Assembly (NCBI GenBank): GCA_029931535.1
Contig: JAQPZY010001620.1
Span: 124,001 to 188,000, forward strand
Direction: 5' to 3'
DNA: 64,000 nucleotides
Origin: Margaritifera margaritifera
Lineage: Eukaryota > Mollusca > Bivalvia > Unionida > Margaritiferidae
Shown: piece after piece, positions 11,475 through 21,879 of the stretch
Layout of the letters: every line of letters starts with the position of its first letter
Numbering within the stretch: the first letter of the stretch is position 1
Position numbers and translations under genes: made by a program
Notes under the pieces: model-generated
What the model was told of the DNA's origin: nothing
Databases searched by the model: none
The model's input: the letters and a program-made list of their open reading frames with translations, nothing else

Positions 11475-12545
11475 TTCCCACGGTATTGCGTTAAGTTTAC
11501 AGAAAGAAGAAATACACTGCTTCATGTCTTTAAAACTGATATTGAGAATAAGCTGGTGAAAATATGGATAGTCTTTTGAGCAGAGTTCGTCAGAAACAAA
11601 ATAGAGTCCAAATCAGTCAAGTCTGAAGATATGCTGATGTTGCTTTGAAAACGGCATGCTACTAATGAAACAATCACTATTATTTGTTTTAGATGACAAA
11701 TTGTAAAATGATTTTAAAATCATGTTTTAGTGATATATGTAATATCCTCTAACAAGTATTGCTTTTTAAAATGACAGTGATGTTGTATCCAGTTTTATAT
11801 TTAAGTATTGGAGTTGTGGTTTTATTCAGATGTAAGCATGAATAATAGATAGAGACATAAACAATGGATGGATGCACTATTCACGTATGTATGCATGTAT
11901 GCATGTATGTATGTATGTATGAGAGTATGTATTTATTAATGTATGATTTTCGTGCGAAATAGTAGAATACTAAGCCAAGGAATTACCTGAGTATACTTAC
12001 ATTTTGTATGATAGTGTGCATAAATGTTTATGACATTTTACCTGTGGACAATAATCTGTAAGTTTCATCTGTGAATAGTGTAAAACTCATAATAATAACT
12101 CATTTTGACTAATAAAACTTAATCAGAAAGGGGAGGGTGGGAATATTTATTAAATTCTGCAAAACAGTTCTGTTACTTATGAACGTTTGTATACCATTTT
12201 CGCGAATAAAGTGTGTATAATTAGCAACAATTACGGACAATTCAAGAATATTGTTTAATTGTCAAATGTTACATATGGGGGTGCATTTCCTAATTGGCAA
12301 TGTAAAAATGTGGACTAGTAACCCGTTCACAGGCACGCAATTTGCAAAAGGTTTGCACATTTGCACATGTTCATATGTAGAAACCAGTATTATCAAATTT
12401 GCTATGTGCACACGTGCATGTCGGACTAATGTGCAACTTAGGGTTATGACCCCAATTTGACTTATAAAGTTTGTCTTTATAGCTTGAACTTATGTTTCCT
12501 CAGTTACTCTATATTGATATAGGAAGCAAAGTCATCTAAACATAA
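11475..12545. other. Non-coding stretch with short GTAT repeat
   Basis: A GTATGTATG run lies near 11886-11925. No genes are recognised. Confidence 0.5.
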
Positions 12546-12552
12546 TCCCTTG

Positions 12553-12739
12553 TTTATTTCTTCTTGGTATCAGCACAGGGGCTCGTTACAAATAAATTAA
12601 GACTATCGGTAATATATAGTTCAGAGATTGTAACAACCATATATTGTTACAGTCTCTGAACCCCGCGCAATCGCCAAATCCAATTATCGATAGTTTTAAT
12701 TTCATTTGTAATGAGCCCCTGTGGTACCAAGGAAATAAA
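12553..12739. mobile_element. Long foldback element (MITE-like), 187 bp
   Basis: The two arms pair over most of their length. TTTATTTC (12553-12560) pairs with 12732-12739, CTTGGTA with TACCAAG, and ACAGGGGCTCGTTACAAAT with its near-exact complement. AAATTAAGACTATCGGTAAT also matches the other arm with few changes. An inner 18-bp stem starts at GTTCAGAGA (12619-12636 with 12644-12661, one G-T pair) and closes a 7-nt loop. One asymmetric internal loop lies at 12662-12682. It has no coding capacity. It is best read as a foldback MITE, and a transcript would form a long hairpin. Confidence 0.75.
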
Positions 12740-13770
12740 AGTAATCAGAAAATTCATTGAAACATAGGTTTAAAGGCCACTAATTTTGAAATGTCTGGTT
12801 CTCAGTCACGTGAGGTTTTGGATGAAGAATATTGTTGTGCAATTTAGGTTTAAGTCCATGAAATCACATGTTTCTAAGAACTAACCATTCATCGATTCAC
12901 TCATTCACCCAGCAGTCACATACCGCCCTTTGAAATAACTTGTAGGACAGACAGACATACATATGGAAATGTGCGCATGTATAAAAAAAAGCTACCAGAA
13001 CAGAACCATCTCATACCTATCGCCCAAGTGAACTTAGGTTTAAAAAAAAGATATATAATCCTGGTCACATTTTTGAATAAATTTAACTGCACATGTACAA
13101 TTTACAAACCGAGAAAACTTACGAACGTGTGTAAATCTGTTCACCTGAAGAAAAAAAGAATGACACCTGTATGTGAACGTGTACACGCATGTACACTTGT
13201 GGATGCGAACGGGATAAAAGACACATAACATTTACATCAGGTTATTTATAATACTACTGTCAGTCAAGTGCAGCAGATGAACGTCTAGGGAAATACGAAA
13301 TATGTTCCTTAAATCTACATCGGTTGTGAAGATCTAGTTCCTAACTTGATTTTAACTCAGTGTCATTCTGGGAATGTCCTCTTGGTCCCTGTAGTGGGTG
13401 GATTCAAAGTACAAATCTTACCAAGAGGACATATGTCTCAATTATCTAGATAGCAGTGAATACTCTGATGAAAAATAAATTAAATTATCAGCTATAAAAT
13501 CTAGTTTTGCTTTTCGATATCTGTCAAGCCGCGCCTCCTCACCAAGTGTGATTCAATATATCTTATCCATGGAATGAAATACACTTAAAATTAACGTTTC
13601 GAAGGTCATGTCTAGTGGCAAATTATTTAGGGTCACATACTTCTTGGTGTCTTGACTTTCTCATTCTTAAATTTATTAAGAGATGTCAGATCTTTGAAGA
13701 AATATTGCAATGGAAAAACACAAAAGTCTCGTGTTCTTAAACAATCTTGTTTACTATTATATTTCTCCTA
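12740..13770. other. Non-coding stretch with one short hairpin
   Basis: It holds the inverted repeat at 13374-13432 and nothing else I can support. Confidence 0.5.
13374..13432. repeat. 13-bp perfect inverted repeat
   Basis: ATGTCCTCTTGGT (13374-13386) pairs exactly with 13420-13432 across a 33-nt loop. Confidence 0.6.
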
Positions 13771-13772
13771 CC

Positions 13773-13783
13773 GTGTGTGTGTG

Positions 13784-13855
<72 letters not shown>

Positions 13856-13877
13856 TAGACAGACAGATAGACAGAGG
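13773..13877. repeat. Compound microsatellite (GT)(TA)(GA)(CAGA)
   Basis: Successive GT, TA, GA and GACA/GATA tracts. ORFs across it are artefacts. Confidence 0.95.
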
Positions 13878-13879
13878 AA

Positions 13880-14960
13880 AAAGGGCACTAAAATTAGACC
13901 CTTTCCCTTAATTTTCTTTGTGGATTTTTGTATTCATAAAGTCACCAATTGCATTTCAATTTTTAACTGAAATGAAAATAATACAGCCATAACCGAATAC
14001 TGATATATAATGTATTTCGTACGGGAGTGCTTGATTTATTTGATATTCTTTGGAAATATCGCTGTTAGAGGCTAGAATTAGAGTAATATTTAGAGGGAAA
14101 CTTGATATCGAATATCTCGCGTTTTTTGTCCTTTTTGTCTTATAATCATCGCAAAATAAATAAATCCATCTACAAACAAATTTTAGTTTTCCTATAGTAT
14201 CAAAACCATAATTCACAATAAAACAAATTATAAAGGAGGTTGCATGAAGTTTAGAATTTACAGTCATTTCTTGATTAGACTCATTTTGGGGTTTTGTTTT
14301 TATTTTAGGAAACTACGTATCTTATAATAAACAAACCTCTGAAACTTTTTTCAAGACTGGAGTCATTTAATGTGTCTGCAAAACCTAGCAATGTAGAGCT
14401 TGAAGATTATTGAAGTCTGCGATCCAAGATATTTGAACATGACATACATTCACAGTTCATTCTTATAATTTAGATTGCGTCTGGTTGTGTTGAGACATAA
14501 ACTGTCACTTTTGGATCCCGTATGTATTAAACTTCAACATTGCACCAATACAAATTGATAACAAAACATATTTTAAATGTGTTCTGAGATTCATAAATAC
14601 AGGGATGGTCATTTGTGACTTTCGCTTGATGTCTCATTTTTAAGCCGACGCAAAGTCAGCCTTGGTAATAAGAAAGAGGGTTACTCTTTCTGATGTGGAT
14701 TCAAAGCTTTTGACATCAAAATAGAATGAAAATTACTAACTTACAGCGTGTTTATATAACCTCAAATCGAATTTAAACTTTTTATGTTCTTTTTAATGAG
14801 ATCGTAATCAATTTTTATCTTCAAGCAGAACTGAGGGTATGAGTAAAGGACCATAATAACCCTGAATAATTCGTTTTTTATTTTCCTCGGGGATCTCGAG
14901 CTTGTCACGCAAGACTATGCCCTGCGACGCTTAGTACAAGGAGCAATTTTAAAACATATT
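13880..14960. other. Non-coding stretch
   Basis: No gene or repeat recognised on either strand. Confidence 0.5.
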
Positions 14961-15294
14961 TTCAGTGACAGATTTCCATACTGTATCTCAGAAGCATAGG
15001 TTCAGTGACAGATTTCCATACTGTATATATCTGAGAAGTATAGGCTCAGTGACAGATTTCCATACTGTATCTCAGAAGCATTGGTTCAGTGACAGATTTC
15101 CATACTGTATATATCTGAGAAGTATAGGCTCAGTGACAGATTTCCATACTGTATCTCAGAAGCATAGGTTCAGTGACAGATTTCCATACTGTATATATCT
15201 GAGAAGTATAGGCTCAGTGACAGATTTCCATACTGTATCTCAGAAGCATAGGCTTAGTGACAGAGTTAAATACTGTATCTTAAAAGCATATGTT
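14961..15294. repeat. Higher-order minisatellite: alternating 40- and 44-bp monomers
   Basis: CAGTGACAG starts recur at 14963, 15003, 15047, 15087, 15131, 15171 and 15215, with a decayed eighth at 15255. Spacings alternate 40 and 44. The 44-mer carries an extra TATA (CTGTATATATCTGAGAAG against CTGTATCTCAGAAG). The 84-bp dimer is a multiple of three, so a plus-strand ORF stays open across it. Confidence 0.9.
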
Positions 15295-15540
15295 GAGTCG
15301 AAATTTGGAAAGATGTACTGGCCTTCAGAATAAACTCCAATCTAGTTCTTTATGAGGCTTGCAAGATTGCGTTGTCGAAAATACAAATATACTAAACATT
15401 TCCAGTTGTTTCTCATTCCCGTTACACCATTGGCTTTACCTAATCAAGTAGACGATCGATTTGCAGGTACACGCTGCCAATTAAAAACTGACATACTAGT
15501 AATTGTAGTGATATGAATGATTAAAATGGTAATTTACATC

Positions 15541-15542
<2 letters not shown>

Positions 15543-15588
<46 letters not shown>

Positions 15589-15656
15589 TAATAATAATAA
15601 TAGTAATAATAGTGGTAAAAGTAGTAGTAGTAGTAGTGGTAGTAGTAGTAGTATTT
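15543..15656. repeat. (TAA)n and (TAG)n microsatellites
   Basis: AAT-type repeats grade into TAG/TGG repeats. Confidence 0.95.
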
Positions 15657-15659
15657 GTC

Positions 15660-16112
15660 GTAGATGTTTACTTATTTTCACAGAGAGCAAAAATTGACAG
15701 TGGTGAGCTTAGTGTCTTTAATTGCACATGCACTGAGCATTTTATTTATTTCATTAAAATAATTAAGCTGTTTGGGTTGCTTCGAGTCGGCATGTAAAAT
15801 AGAGTCGAGCAAAAAAGTAATCGAAATGTACAGAAAGATAATGACGGTTATCATCGTGGCTTGTGATCCAAACATATAACTTCTTCTTGAGATCCATACA
15901 ATTAAATACTTAAGAGTGCACGCTACCCTCAAGTCAGTGAATCATACCAAAAGTGTAAAATGTTAACACTTCATATTTACTTTGCTAAATCTGAACGGGG
16001 ACACCGTGACAACTTCATGAAGTCAAGCTCTAGGGCACTCATTACAGACCCTGTGAATGATCTCAACATTACAGCTAACAATGAATTCTAAGCTGAATGT
16101 TCATGTTTGTGT
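15660..16112. other. Non-coding stretch
   Basis: Nothing recognisable. Confidence 0.5.
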
Positions 16113-16113
16113 T

Positions 16114-16116
<3 letters not shown>

Positions 16117-16171
<55 letters not shown>
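16117..16171. repeat. (GT)n microsatellite
   Basis: About 27 GT units followed by a short GA run. Confidence 0.95.
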
Positions 16172-16172
<1 letters not shown>

Positions 16173-16676
16173 CTGTGAGAGAGAGATTTTTGAAGTAGTT
16201 GCTGGCTAACAAGCTCAAAAATCAGCTTGGTTAACGTTTGCATCAAGCAATGTTTGAAAACGACTATTCAACACCATCCTTCATTGATGTATATCCAGGT
16301 TTTCTTTTCCCACAGTTTTCCTTTAGGAGTGTAAGACTCAAACAAAATTTGTTTCCGAGAGGATCATGTGACCGGAGGTAATTGTTTAGAGTGGTTAAAC
16401 AGTTCCTTGTTTTTCGATCGATATTCATATTCATTCATGAATGACTAACTCATTACGACAAAGGGACGGCACTCTTATACGTGATCAGTGGTGGCAACTG
16501 ACGTAAAGAAACATCTTTATTCTCATAAGAATGTTCGTCCCTCTTAGAGTGAACAATCAGAGCACCAAGTACTGTACCACATACATACTGTTGGAAGTTG
16601 TCTGATTACTCTGACTTCTGCTAGTTGTAATTTTGGCTCAGTTCATTGACACAGATTAGAATAGTGGAATAGCGGG

Positions 16677-16678
<2 letters not shown>

Positions 16679-16745
<67 letters not shown>

Positions 16746-17275
16746 GACACAAAAATTTATAACGGCGCAAATACGAAACAGTTTCCCAAATGTTTCGAGC
16801 TAAACAAGTTCTTCGTCAGGGGAAGAAACAATTTACATCCACAACACAAACACCAAACACAAAATCCGTAACAAATTCTTGACTCCTACACGTTTAAATG
16901 ACGGGAAAATAAACAAACAAAGGATAAACAATAGAAGAAAAAAAATAATCAAAAATGAAAAACGGTCTTAAACTGGTAAACTACATATCTTTGTTATGCT
17001 GCCATCAGCCCAACAAGGTTGTGTACAAATGATTTAAAGTGTTTATCGTGCGTATCACGCAGGGCCAAAGTGTTTTGACCTAATTCAGGCTTTGAACAAG
17101 AGACTGACACCATGCACAGCATGTTATCCAGAAGAAATGTTATGCCCGGATGGTGACTGACTTTTCCCCTGACTCTGATTTTAATATGAGCAGGCCCCAA
17201 GGGAGCATTAACTTGATAAACCATCACAAGCAACATTTCTATTAAAAAAAAGATAAAAACAATCTGATGTTTGAT
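16679..17275 (-). mobile_element. Penelope-like element, 3' end (copy A)
   Basis: On the minus strand this region aligns with copy B (34.6-35.1 kb). Shared blocks are a CATGGTGTCAGTC/CATGGTCTCCGTC stretch, GTTGGGCTGATGGCAGCATAA, GGATGTAAATTGTTTCTTCC, CTGACGAAG...TTGTTTAGCTCGAAAC, GGGAAACTG and a terminal (TA)n (16679-16742). Copy B carries a GIY-YIG domain upstream, which identifies the family. In this copy the nuclease region is missing. An ORF at 16994-17236 (starts TTG) ends in VGLMAA at the conserved block, but whether it was ever translated is unclear. Orientation is opposite to copy B. Confidence 0.7.
16792..16819 (-). ncRNA. Hammerhead-like core in Penelope copy A
   Basis: The minus strand reads CTGACGA, then a stem-loop (AGAACTTGTTTAGCTC), then GAAAC. 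This follows the CUGANGA...GAAA arrangement of hammerhead ribozymes, which are known in Penelope-like elements. One extra A lies before stem II, one stem II pair is mismatched here, and I could not find a clean stem III. It is a degenerate candidate only. Confidence 0.35.
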
Positions 17276-17738
17276 ATATATAAGATCTCATTCGAACATA
17301 CTCCAAAAGTGTTTAATGGTAAACCAGTGTAATTAAATCAGGTGTTTATTCGACTTTTGGCATTGATTTCTTACTAGAATATGCGTATGTCGCAGTTGCC
17401 TAGATACAGGCTAGTTTCGTACCATATGAATTGCACGCCGACCTTCGCTCCCGAGCGAACGATGGAACAATGTACGAGTTATCTCCCTTGCGATGGCGAT
17501 AAACACTGTGAGAGCGGGAGAGAGATGAAATAAGTGTTCAGGATCTTACAAAATAAACTTCTATTAATTTGTGGCCTTTCTTTGACTTTATCCGCATTCC
17601 AAATCGCTCTGCCAATATACTGATGTTTTGTAAACATTCATTCATTCAGTCATTTGTAAACTTTTGGATTTATGGAGTTTCGATCACAAAAATAATAATA
17701 TTGACACATTAAACAACCATGCTTCTGATATCCTTTGT

Positions 17739-17741
<3 letters not shown>
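17276..17741. other. Non-coding stretch
   Basis: It contains a GC-richer patch at 17430-17520 with GAGTTATCTCCCTTGCGATG. This looks repetitive, but I cannot define an element. Confidence 0.4.

Positions 17742-17803
<62 letters not shown>
17742..17803. repeat. (CA)n microsatellite
   Basis: About 30 CA units. Confidence 0.95.
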
Positions 17804-17806
<3 letters not shown>

Positions 17807-17809
17807 TTC

Positions 17810-18709
17810 TACCAAAATCAATTGGCATATTTCTCGACATGTTCAGGGCTATGTTTGTTTTATGCAGATCATTAGCACAATAACACTTAAGCACATAAGC
17901 CATGAGCCGGCCTAAGTTTCACAAAAGTTCTAAAAATAGTATTGTCAGATTAAGATTTTGCATTAACGTGCATACGATATTTCTGACAATGGTGGTATTT
18001 TTGTGAGAGGTAGATGAAATTAAAGGGTTTCAATATAACCTTTTCATTTTAAAACTGCACACATGAAAGTTCTTTTATTCTTGAAATATAAGTTGAGGAA
18101 TTCTTAAAGTTTGAGCTAATCCTCAATTTGTCCACAGAAATAAAACAAGACGAGTTTCAGGAGAATGCTGCATTTTATGACTGTATTTTAATCATTAATG
18201 CTTGCTTATAATTCAGTGAAACATTCATGGTTTCAAACCAAGCAATACTAGGTATTGAAACACCTCAACTTGAAGAAGAAAACTTGAGATGTCTTGTGAA
18301 ACCGGGGCCTGATTTATTCATACAGAAAATTCTCGTCACTCCATCATCATGTTTCCTTTAAACGTTGAAGTTGATCATGGACAATTTAATCCAGAATTTC
18401 CCTCATAATTTAAATTTATCATACGTATTTTCTGTTTAAACTCCTTTTATACACTTTCTACGCGCATTTAATTCACTTAAAGTACGATACAACGAGTGAT
18501 TTGTATCTCCAATCGACAGCTGTTGTTCATAACGTCGCACTTACAAGTTTGAACATTTCTGATCAGCTACATTAGAAAGAAGCGCATGGCTCATAACAAT
18601 GATGTGCAGCGAAGTTTCAAACCTGGAAAACCCACACAATTTTATTTGGCTACATGTGACAAATTGTTATGAAGTATGTTAAAGGAAAGCTGGTAGGTTT
18701 TGTTTCTAG
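17810..18709. other. Non-coding stretch
   Basis: Short plus-strand frames near 18350-18400 and 18587-18674 may be decayed parts of the following capsid-like gene, but I cannot show it. Confidence 0.4.
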
Positions 18710-19048
18710 GCGTCAACGAGACAAAATATATACAGACCCAAGAATGTGTACATTTTCCTCGATCAGCTCCACCACCCTTCTAACTACCACAATGGCGCTT
18801 ACTCTACTATGATAGGATCTCTACCGGTCAAGAATGTATTTCATGGTGACTTAATATCATATATGGTGAACAGTCTACACCAACCCCTGCAAAGAGGTGT
18901 GATAAATAGACTGAATATTACAATTAGAGATGAAGAAGGGAAAGAGATAGATTTTCATGGTATGCCAATTACATCGATTTTTCACATCGTAAATGAGGGA
19001 AATAAATCTAAGAGGTCCCAACATACTAGCAGAAAAGAAAGATCGTAA
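18710..19048 (+). pseudogene. Polinton/adintovirus-like minor capsid C-terminal fragment
   Basis: An open frame from just after a TAG (18707-18709) to 19048 has no ATG near its start, so it is a fragment. It contains YSTMIGSLPVKN and LISYMVNSLHQPLQRGV. These lead into LNITIRDEEGKEIDFHG and MPITSIFHI. The pattern of a PL-block followed by a strand with I.I.D..G..ID..G.P is what I associate with the C-terminal jelly-roll strands of minor capsid proteins from Polintons and related viruses. It is followed by basic residues (KSKRSQHTSRKERS). No neighbouring protease or packaging ATPase is visible. Assignment rests on remembered motif shape, so it is moderate at best. Confidence 0.4.
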
Positions 19049-19172
19049 GCATCTTTCGATTATTTCGAGTGAGCTAAAAACTTGAACAACAACCGCATTT
19101 TAAATGTAGGTGTCCCTTTAAATTAACTGATGCATCTACTAGACAGTCGCACAAAGACCTGTGGATGGCTAA

Positions 19173-19520
19173 ATTCATAAGACTTTGGATGAAAATAATT
19201 TGAAAGATATTCGAACATGGAGACAACAAGTTGATAGTAAATTGGCCATTGTAGATCAGGGATCTACCATATTCTCAGAACTCGAGAAACTGATAAAGGC
19301 GATCAAGAAGAAGATTTCAGAAGTCCTGGATATATTCAACAGGAGATTGGCTGCTATAACCGCCTATTTACAAACTTTACAAGCCATAAGACCTGGACAA
19401 GCTATTGTGGAAAGGATAGATAGTGAGATAGCTTCCTTACAGAGCGACGTGGCGGAAGTTAAGAAGTTTCTGGAGAATTACAATAAAATACTCAATTTCA
19501 AGAATTGCAGAAGTAATTAA
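19173..19520 (+). pseudogene. Coiled-coil ORF fragment, possibly from the same element
   Basis: The open frame starts after a TAA (19170-19172) with no ATG. A TTG at 19185 is the first near-start codon. The product is about 111 residues, strongly helical and charged (SELEKLIKAIKKKISEVLDI, IDSEIASLQSDVAEVKKFL). Regular hydrophobic spacing suggests a long coiled coil. It lies 125 bp after the capsid-like fragment in the same direction, as expected for compact viral-like gene clusters. I do not recognise the family. It could be an unrelated structural fragment. Confidence 0.3.
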
Positions 19521-19685
19521 ATGATGAAAAGAAGCAGAATGATGAAGAGCTTAAACATTTCGTTGATGACTCAAAAGATTGTGTGAAAAAAAGGATGATA
19601 AGTTGACCTCTGCGCAGAGTAGGAATTAAGAAGTCAATCGAAAGATACGTTATACTAAAGTAATACAAAAATGACTACAAAAGAT

Positions 19686-21561
19686 TTACAAGTGAATAGT
19701 TTTTCGAGATTTACGATTATACTGTAAATCACTTTCACGAATCAGCCCCCATATGTAGTCTCCCATCATGTTCTCGTTATACTGTCCTTGGTAGTGGCGT
19801 TCAAAGTCCAGTATATCCTGGTGGAAGCGCTCGCCTTGATCCTCCGAGTACGCTCCCATGTTCTCCTTGAATTTATCAAGATGAGCATCAAGGATATGGA
19901 CTTTGAGGGACATCCTACAGCCCATTGTGCCGTAGTTCTTCACCAGAGTCTCAACCAGCTCCACATAGTTTTCGGCCTTGTGATTGCCCAGGAAGCCCCG
20001 AACCACTGCGACAAAGCTGTTCAAAGCCGCTTTCTCCTTACTAGTGAACTTCTTGCGGAATTCATTGCACTCCAGGATCTTCTTTATCTGTGGTCCGACG
20101 AAGACACCGGCTTTGACCTTTGCCTCAGACAGCTTAGGGAAGAAGTCTTGAAGGTACTTGAAGACTGCCGACTCCTTATCTAGAGCTCTGACAAATTGTT
20201 TCATAAGACCCAATTTGATGTGCAGTGGTGGCATCAGCACCTTCGGGGGTCCCACCAGTGGCTCCCACTTGACGTTGTTCCTCCCCACAGAGAACTCGTT
20301 CCGCTGTGGCCAGTCCCGCCTGTGGTAGTGCGCCTTGGTGTCCCTGCTGTCCCAAAGGCAAAGATAGCAGGGAAACTTGGTAAAACCGCCTTGGAGACCC
20401 ATCACGAATGCCACCATTTTGAAGTCTCATATGACCTCCCAGCCGTACTCATCATACTTCAAGGCGTCCAGCAAGGTCTTGATGCTGTTGTAATCCTCTT
20501 TGAGGTGCACCGAGTGAGTCAGGGGAAGAGACGGGTACTTGTTACCATTATGGAGCAGCACGGCTTTGAGGCTCCTGGATGAGCTGTCAATGAAGAGGCG
20601 CCACTCATTCTGGTTACAGGCGATTCTGATTGCCTCGAACAGACTGGTCACATTGTGGCAGAAGCAGAGCCCATCTTGACGGGTGAAGAAGCTGGAAAAA
20701 GGTTGGTGACGCTTCCTCTGATCTGCGACTTTTTCATCCAACAAGTTCCACTGCTTGAGCCTAGACGTCAAAAGCTCGGCATTGGACTTGGTGAGACCAA
20801 GATCTCTAATCAAGTCGTTGAGGTCTTTTTGGTTGGGGTTGTATGGGTTTCTCTCCTCAGCTCCACCTCTGAAATTGTCATCTGGATCTACAACGTCTTC
20901 CTCGCTCTCTGACTTGCAGCCCTCTTCTAAAGACGGCTGCTCTCTCTCCGGAGGAGTGGGTACGGGGAGCTCATGGCAGTGTGGCAACGGGGCGATGGAT
21001 GAAGGAAGGTCCGGATACGTGATAGCAGGTGCATTTTTGCCAGTCCGACGTTTGGAAGGGTCCACCATGCAGAAGTAGCTGTTGCTTGAGTGGTCAGTTG
21101 GTTCCCGCCAAATTCTTGGGATAGCGAACTTCATGGCTCTCTTTTCCCCTCTGTACCATCCTACAAAAATAGTTATTTCACCCATGACTAATGTGTAAGA
21201 GATTCTCGCAACATTTTTCATATATGATATATTTTTTCAATAACATTGAAAACTGTAAAACATTTTAAAATTAAAAACTTTTACAATTTTAAAAATTGTA
21301 ACAAATTTTATAACATAAAATTCCGAGCAACAATTGTCCATCTTACCTTCCAGAGTTTTTTTTGCAGTGCTCGCAGGTGAAATGAGGTGCCCAGGGTTTG
21401 TCTTGATCCCCGATAGGCATGCCGAAATATGCCTTGTAGGCCTCACACATCTTAGCAGATGCTTCTACGGAGTACTTTTTCGTTTTCGCTCTTGTCTTGA
21501 TAAATTGGCCGCAGACATAGCAAAATGTGTCTGCCGGATGCTTGCAGCCTCTTGATGCCAT
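19686..21561 (-). pseudogene. Transposase-like gene, two exons, lightly damaged
   Basis: Exon 1 (21561-21347) starts at an ATG (MASRGCKHPAD) and carries CYVCGQF and CEHC, a probable zinc-binding pair. A GTAAGA donor (21346) and TTTTTGTAG acceptor (21161) bound a 186-bp intron. Exon 2 reads WYRGEKRAMKF to a TAA at 19686, about 490 codons. WRLFIDSSSRSLKAVLLHNG resembles the first strands of an RNase H fold. DFKM then GLQGGFTKFPCYLCLWDS and, late, YSEDQGERFHQD could supply further acidic residues of a DDE/D-type transposase, but that fold is inference. I recall many near-identical unnamed predicted proteins in animal genomes. Damage is slight: one in-frame TGA (20427-20429) just before DFKM, and an A8 tract (21356-21363) where seven A would keep exon 1 in frame with the donor. 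GC content is well above the surroundings, consistent with recent arrival. Confidence 0.7.
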
Positions 21562-21645
21562 CTCAGAAAAATGCAGATATGTATCCACTTAGGCAGCTGG
21601 AACTAAACTGAACTGGTGGGCTTAAGGCCCCTGTATTTATACTAC

Positions 21646-21655
21646 TATTTATATA
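21646..21655 (-). promoter_or_regulatory. TATA box of the transposase-like gene
   Basis: The minus strand reads TATATAAATA about 85 bp upstream of the exon 1 ATG, with a second TATAAATA at 21634-21641. The heat-shock elements lie just upstream. Transcription would be expected to start near 21610-21620. Confidence 0.6.
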
Positions 21656-21657
21656 CT

Positions 21658-21682
21658 GGAAAGTTCTAGAAAGTTCTAGAAG
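21658..21682 (-). promoter_or_regulatory. Heat-shock element 1, five perfect units
   Basis: The bases form five contiguous alternating 5-bp units: gGAAa gTTCt aGAAa gTTCt aGAAg. This is the canonical HSF1 trimer-binding arrangement without mismatch. It sits 2 bp upstream of the TATA box in the sense of the minus-strand gene, close to the proximal spacing of hsp70-type promoters. Confidence 0.75.
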
Positions 21683-21715
21683 TTACTCCAAGTTTACTCA
21701 GCACTGAATCTATCT

Positions 21716-21730
21716 AGAATGTTCTGGAAA
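21716..21730 (-). promoter_or_regulatory. Heat-shock element 2, three perfect units
   Basis: aGAAt gTTCt gGAAa is a minimal complete HSF site, 33 bp upstream of element 1. Confidence 0.65.
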
Positions 21731-21879
21731 ATAGGTAAATTTCAAAATATCACTGTCCTGGTCACAAAAGCAAAGTTTGTGGGGAATAATAGCCATTTTC
21801 TATACTTTTGAGGCATAAGCAATTAGGAAATAACACTTACTACCCAGGAACAAAAAAAAATAAAAATTTTTACACGGTG

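Noticed and set aside
14965..15333. 122-codon plus-strand ORF of TDFHTVSQKHRFSD repeats
   Set aside because: It is open only because the 84-bp dimer is a multiple of three. The start is not ATG-supported and no promoter is seen.
15496..15797. Leucine- and valine-rich ORFs
   Set aside because: Translations of TAA/TAG microsatellites.
17430..17520. GC-richer patch with GAGTTATCTCCCTTGC as a regulatory element
   Set aside because: It looks like a piece of an interspersed repeat, with no nearby gene to regulate.
19788..21078. Long plus-strand ORFs opposite the transposase-like gene
   Set aside because: GC-rich shadows of the minus-strand coding frame.
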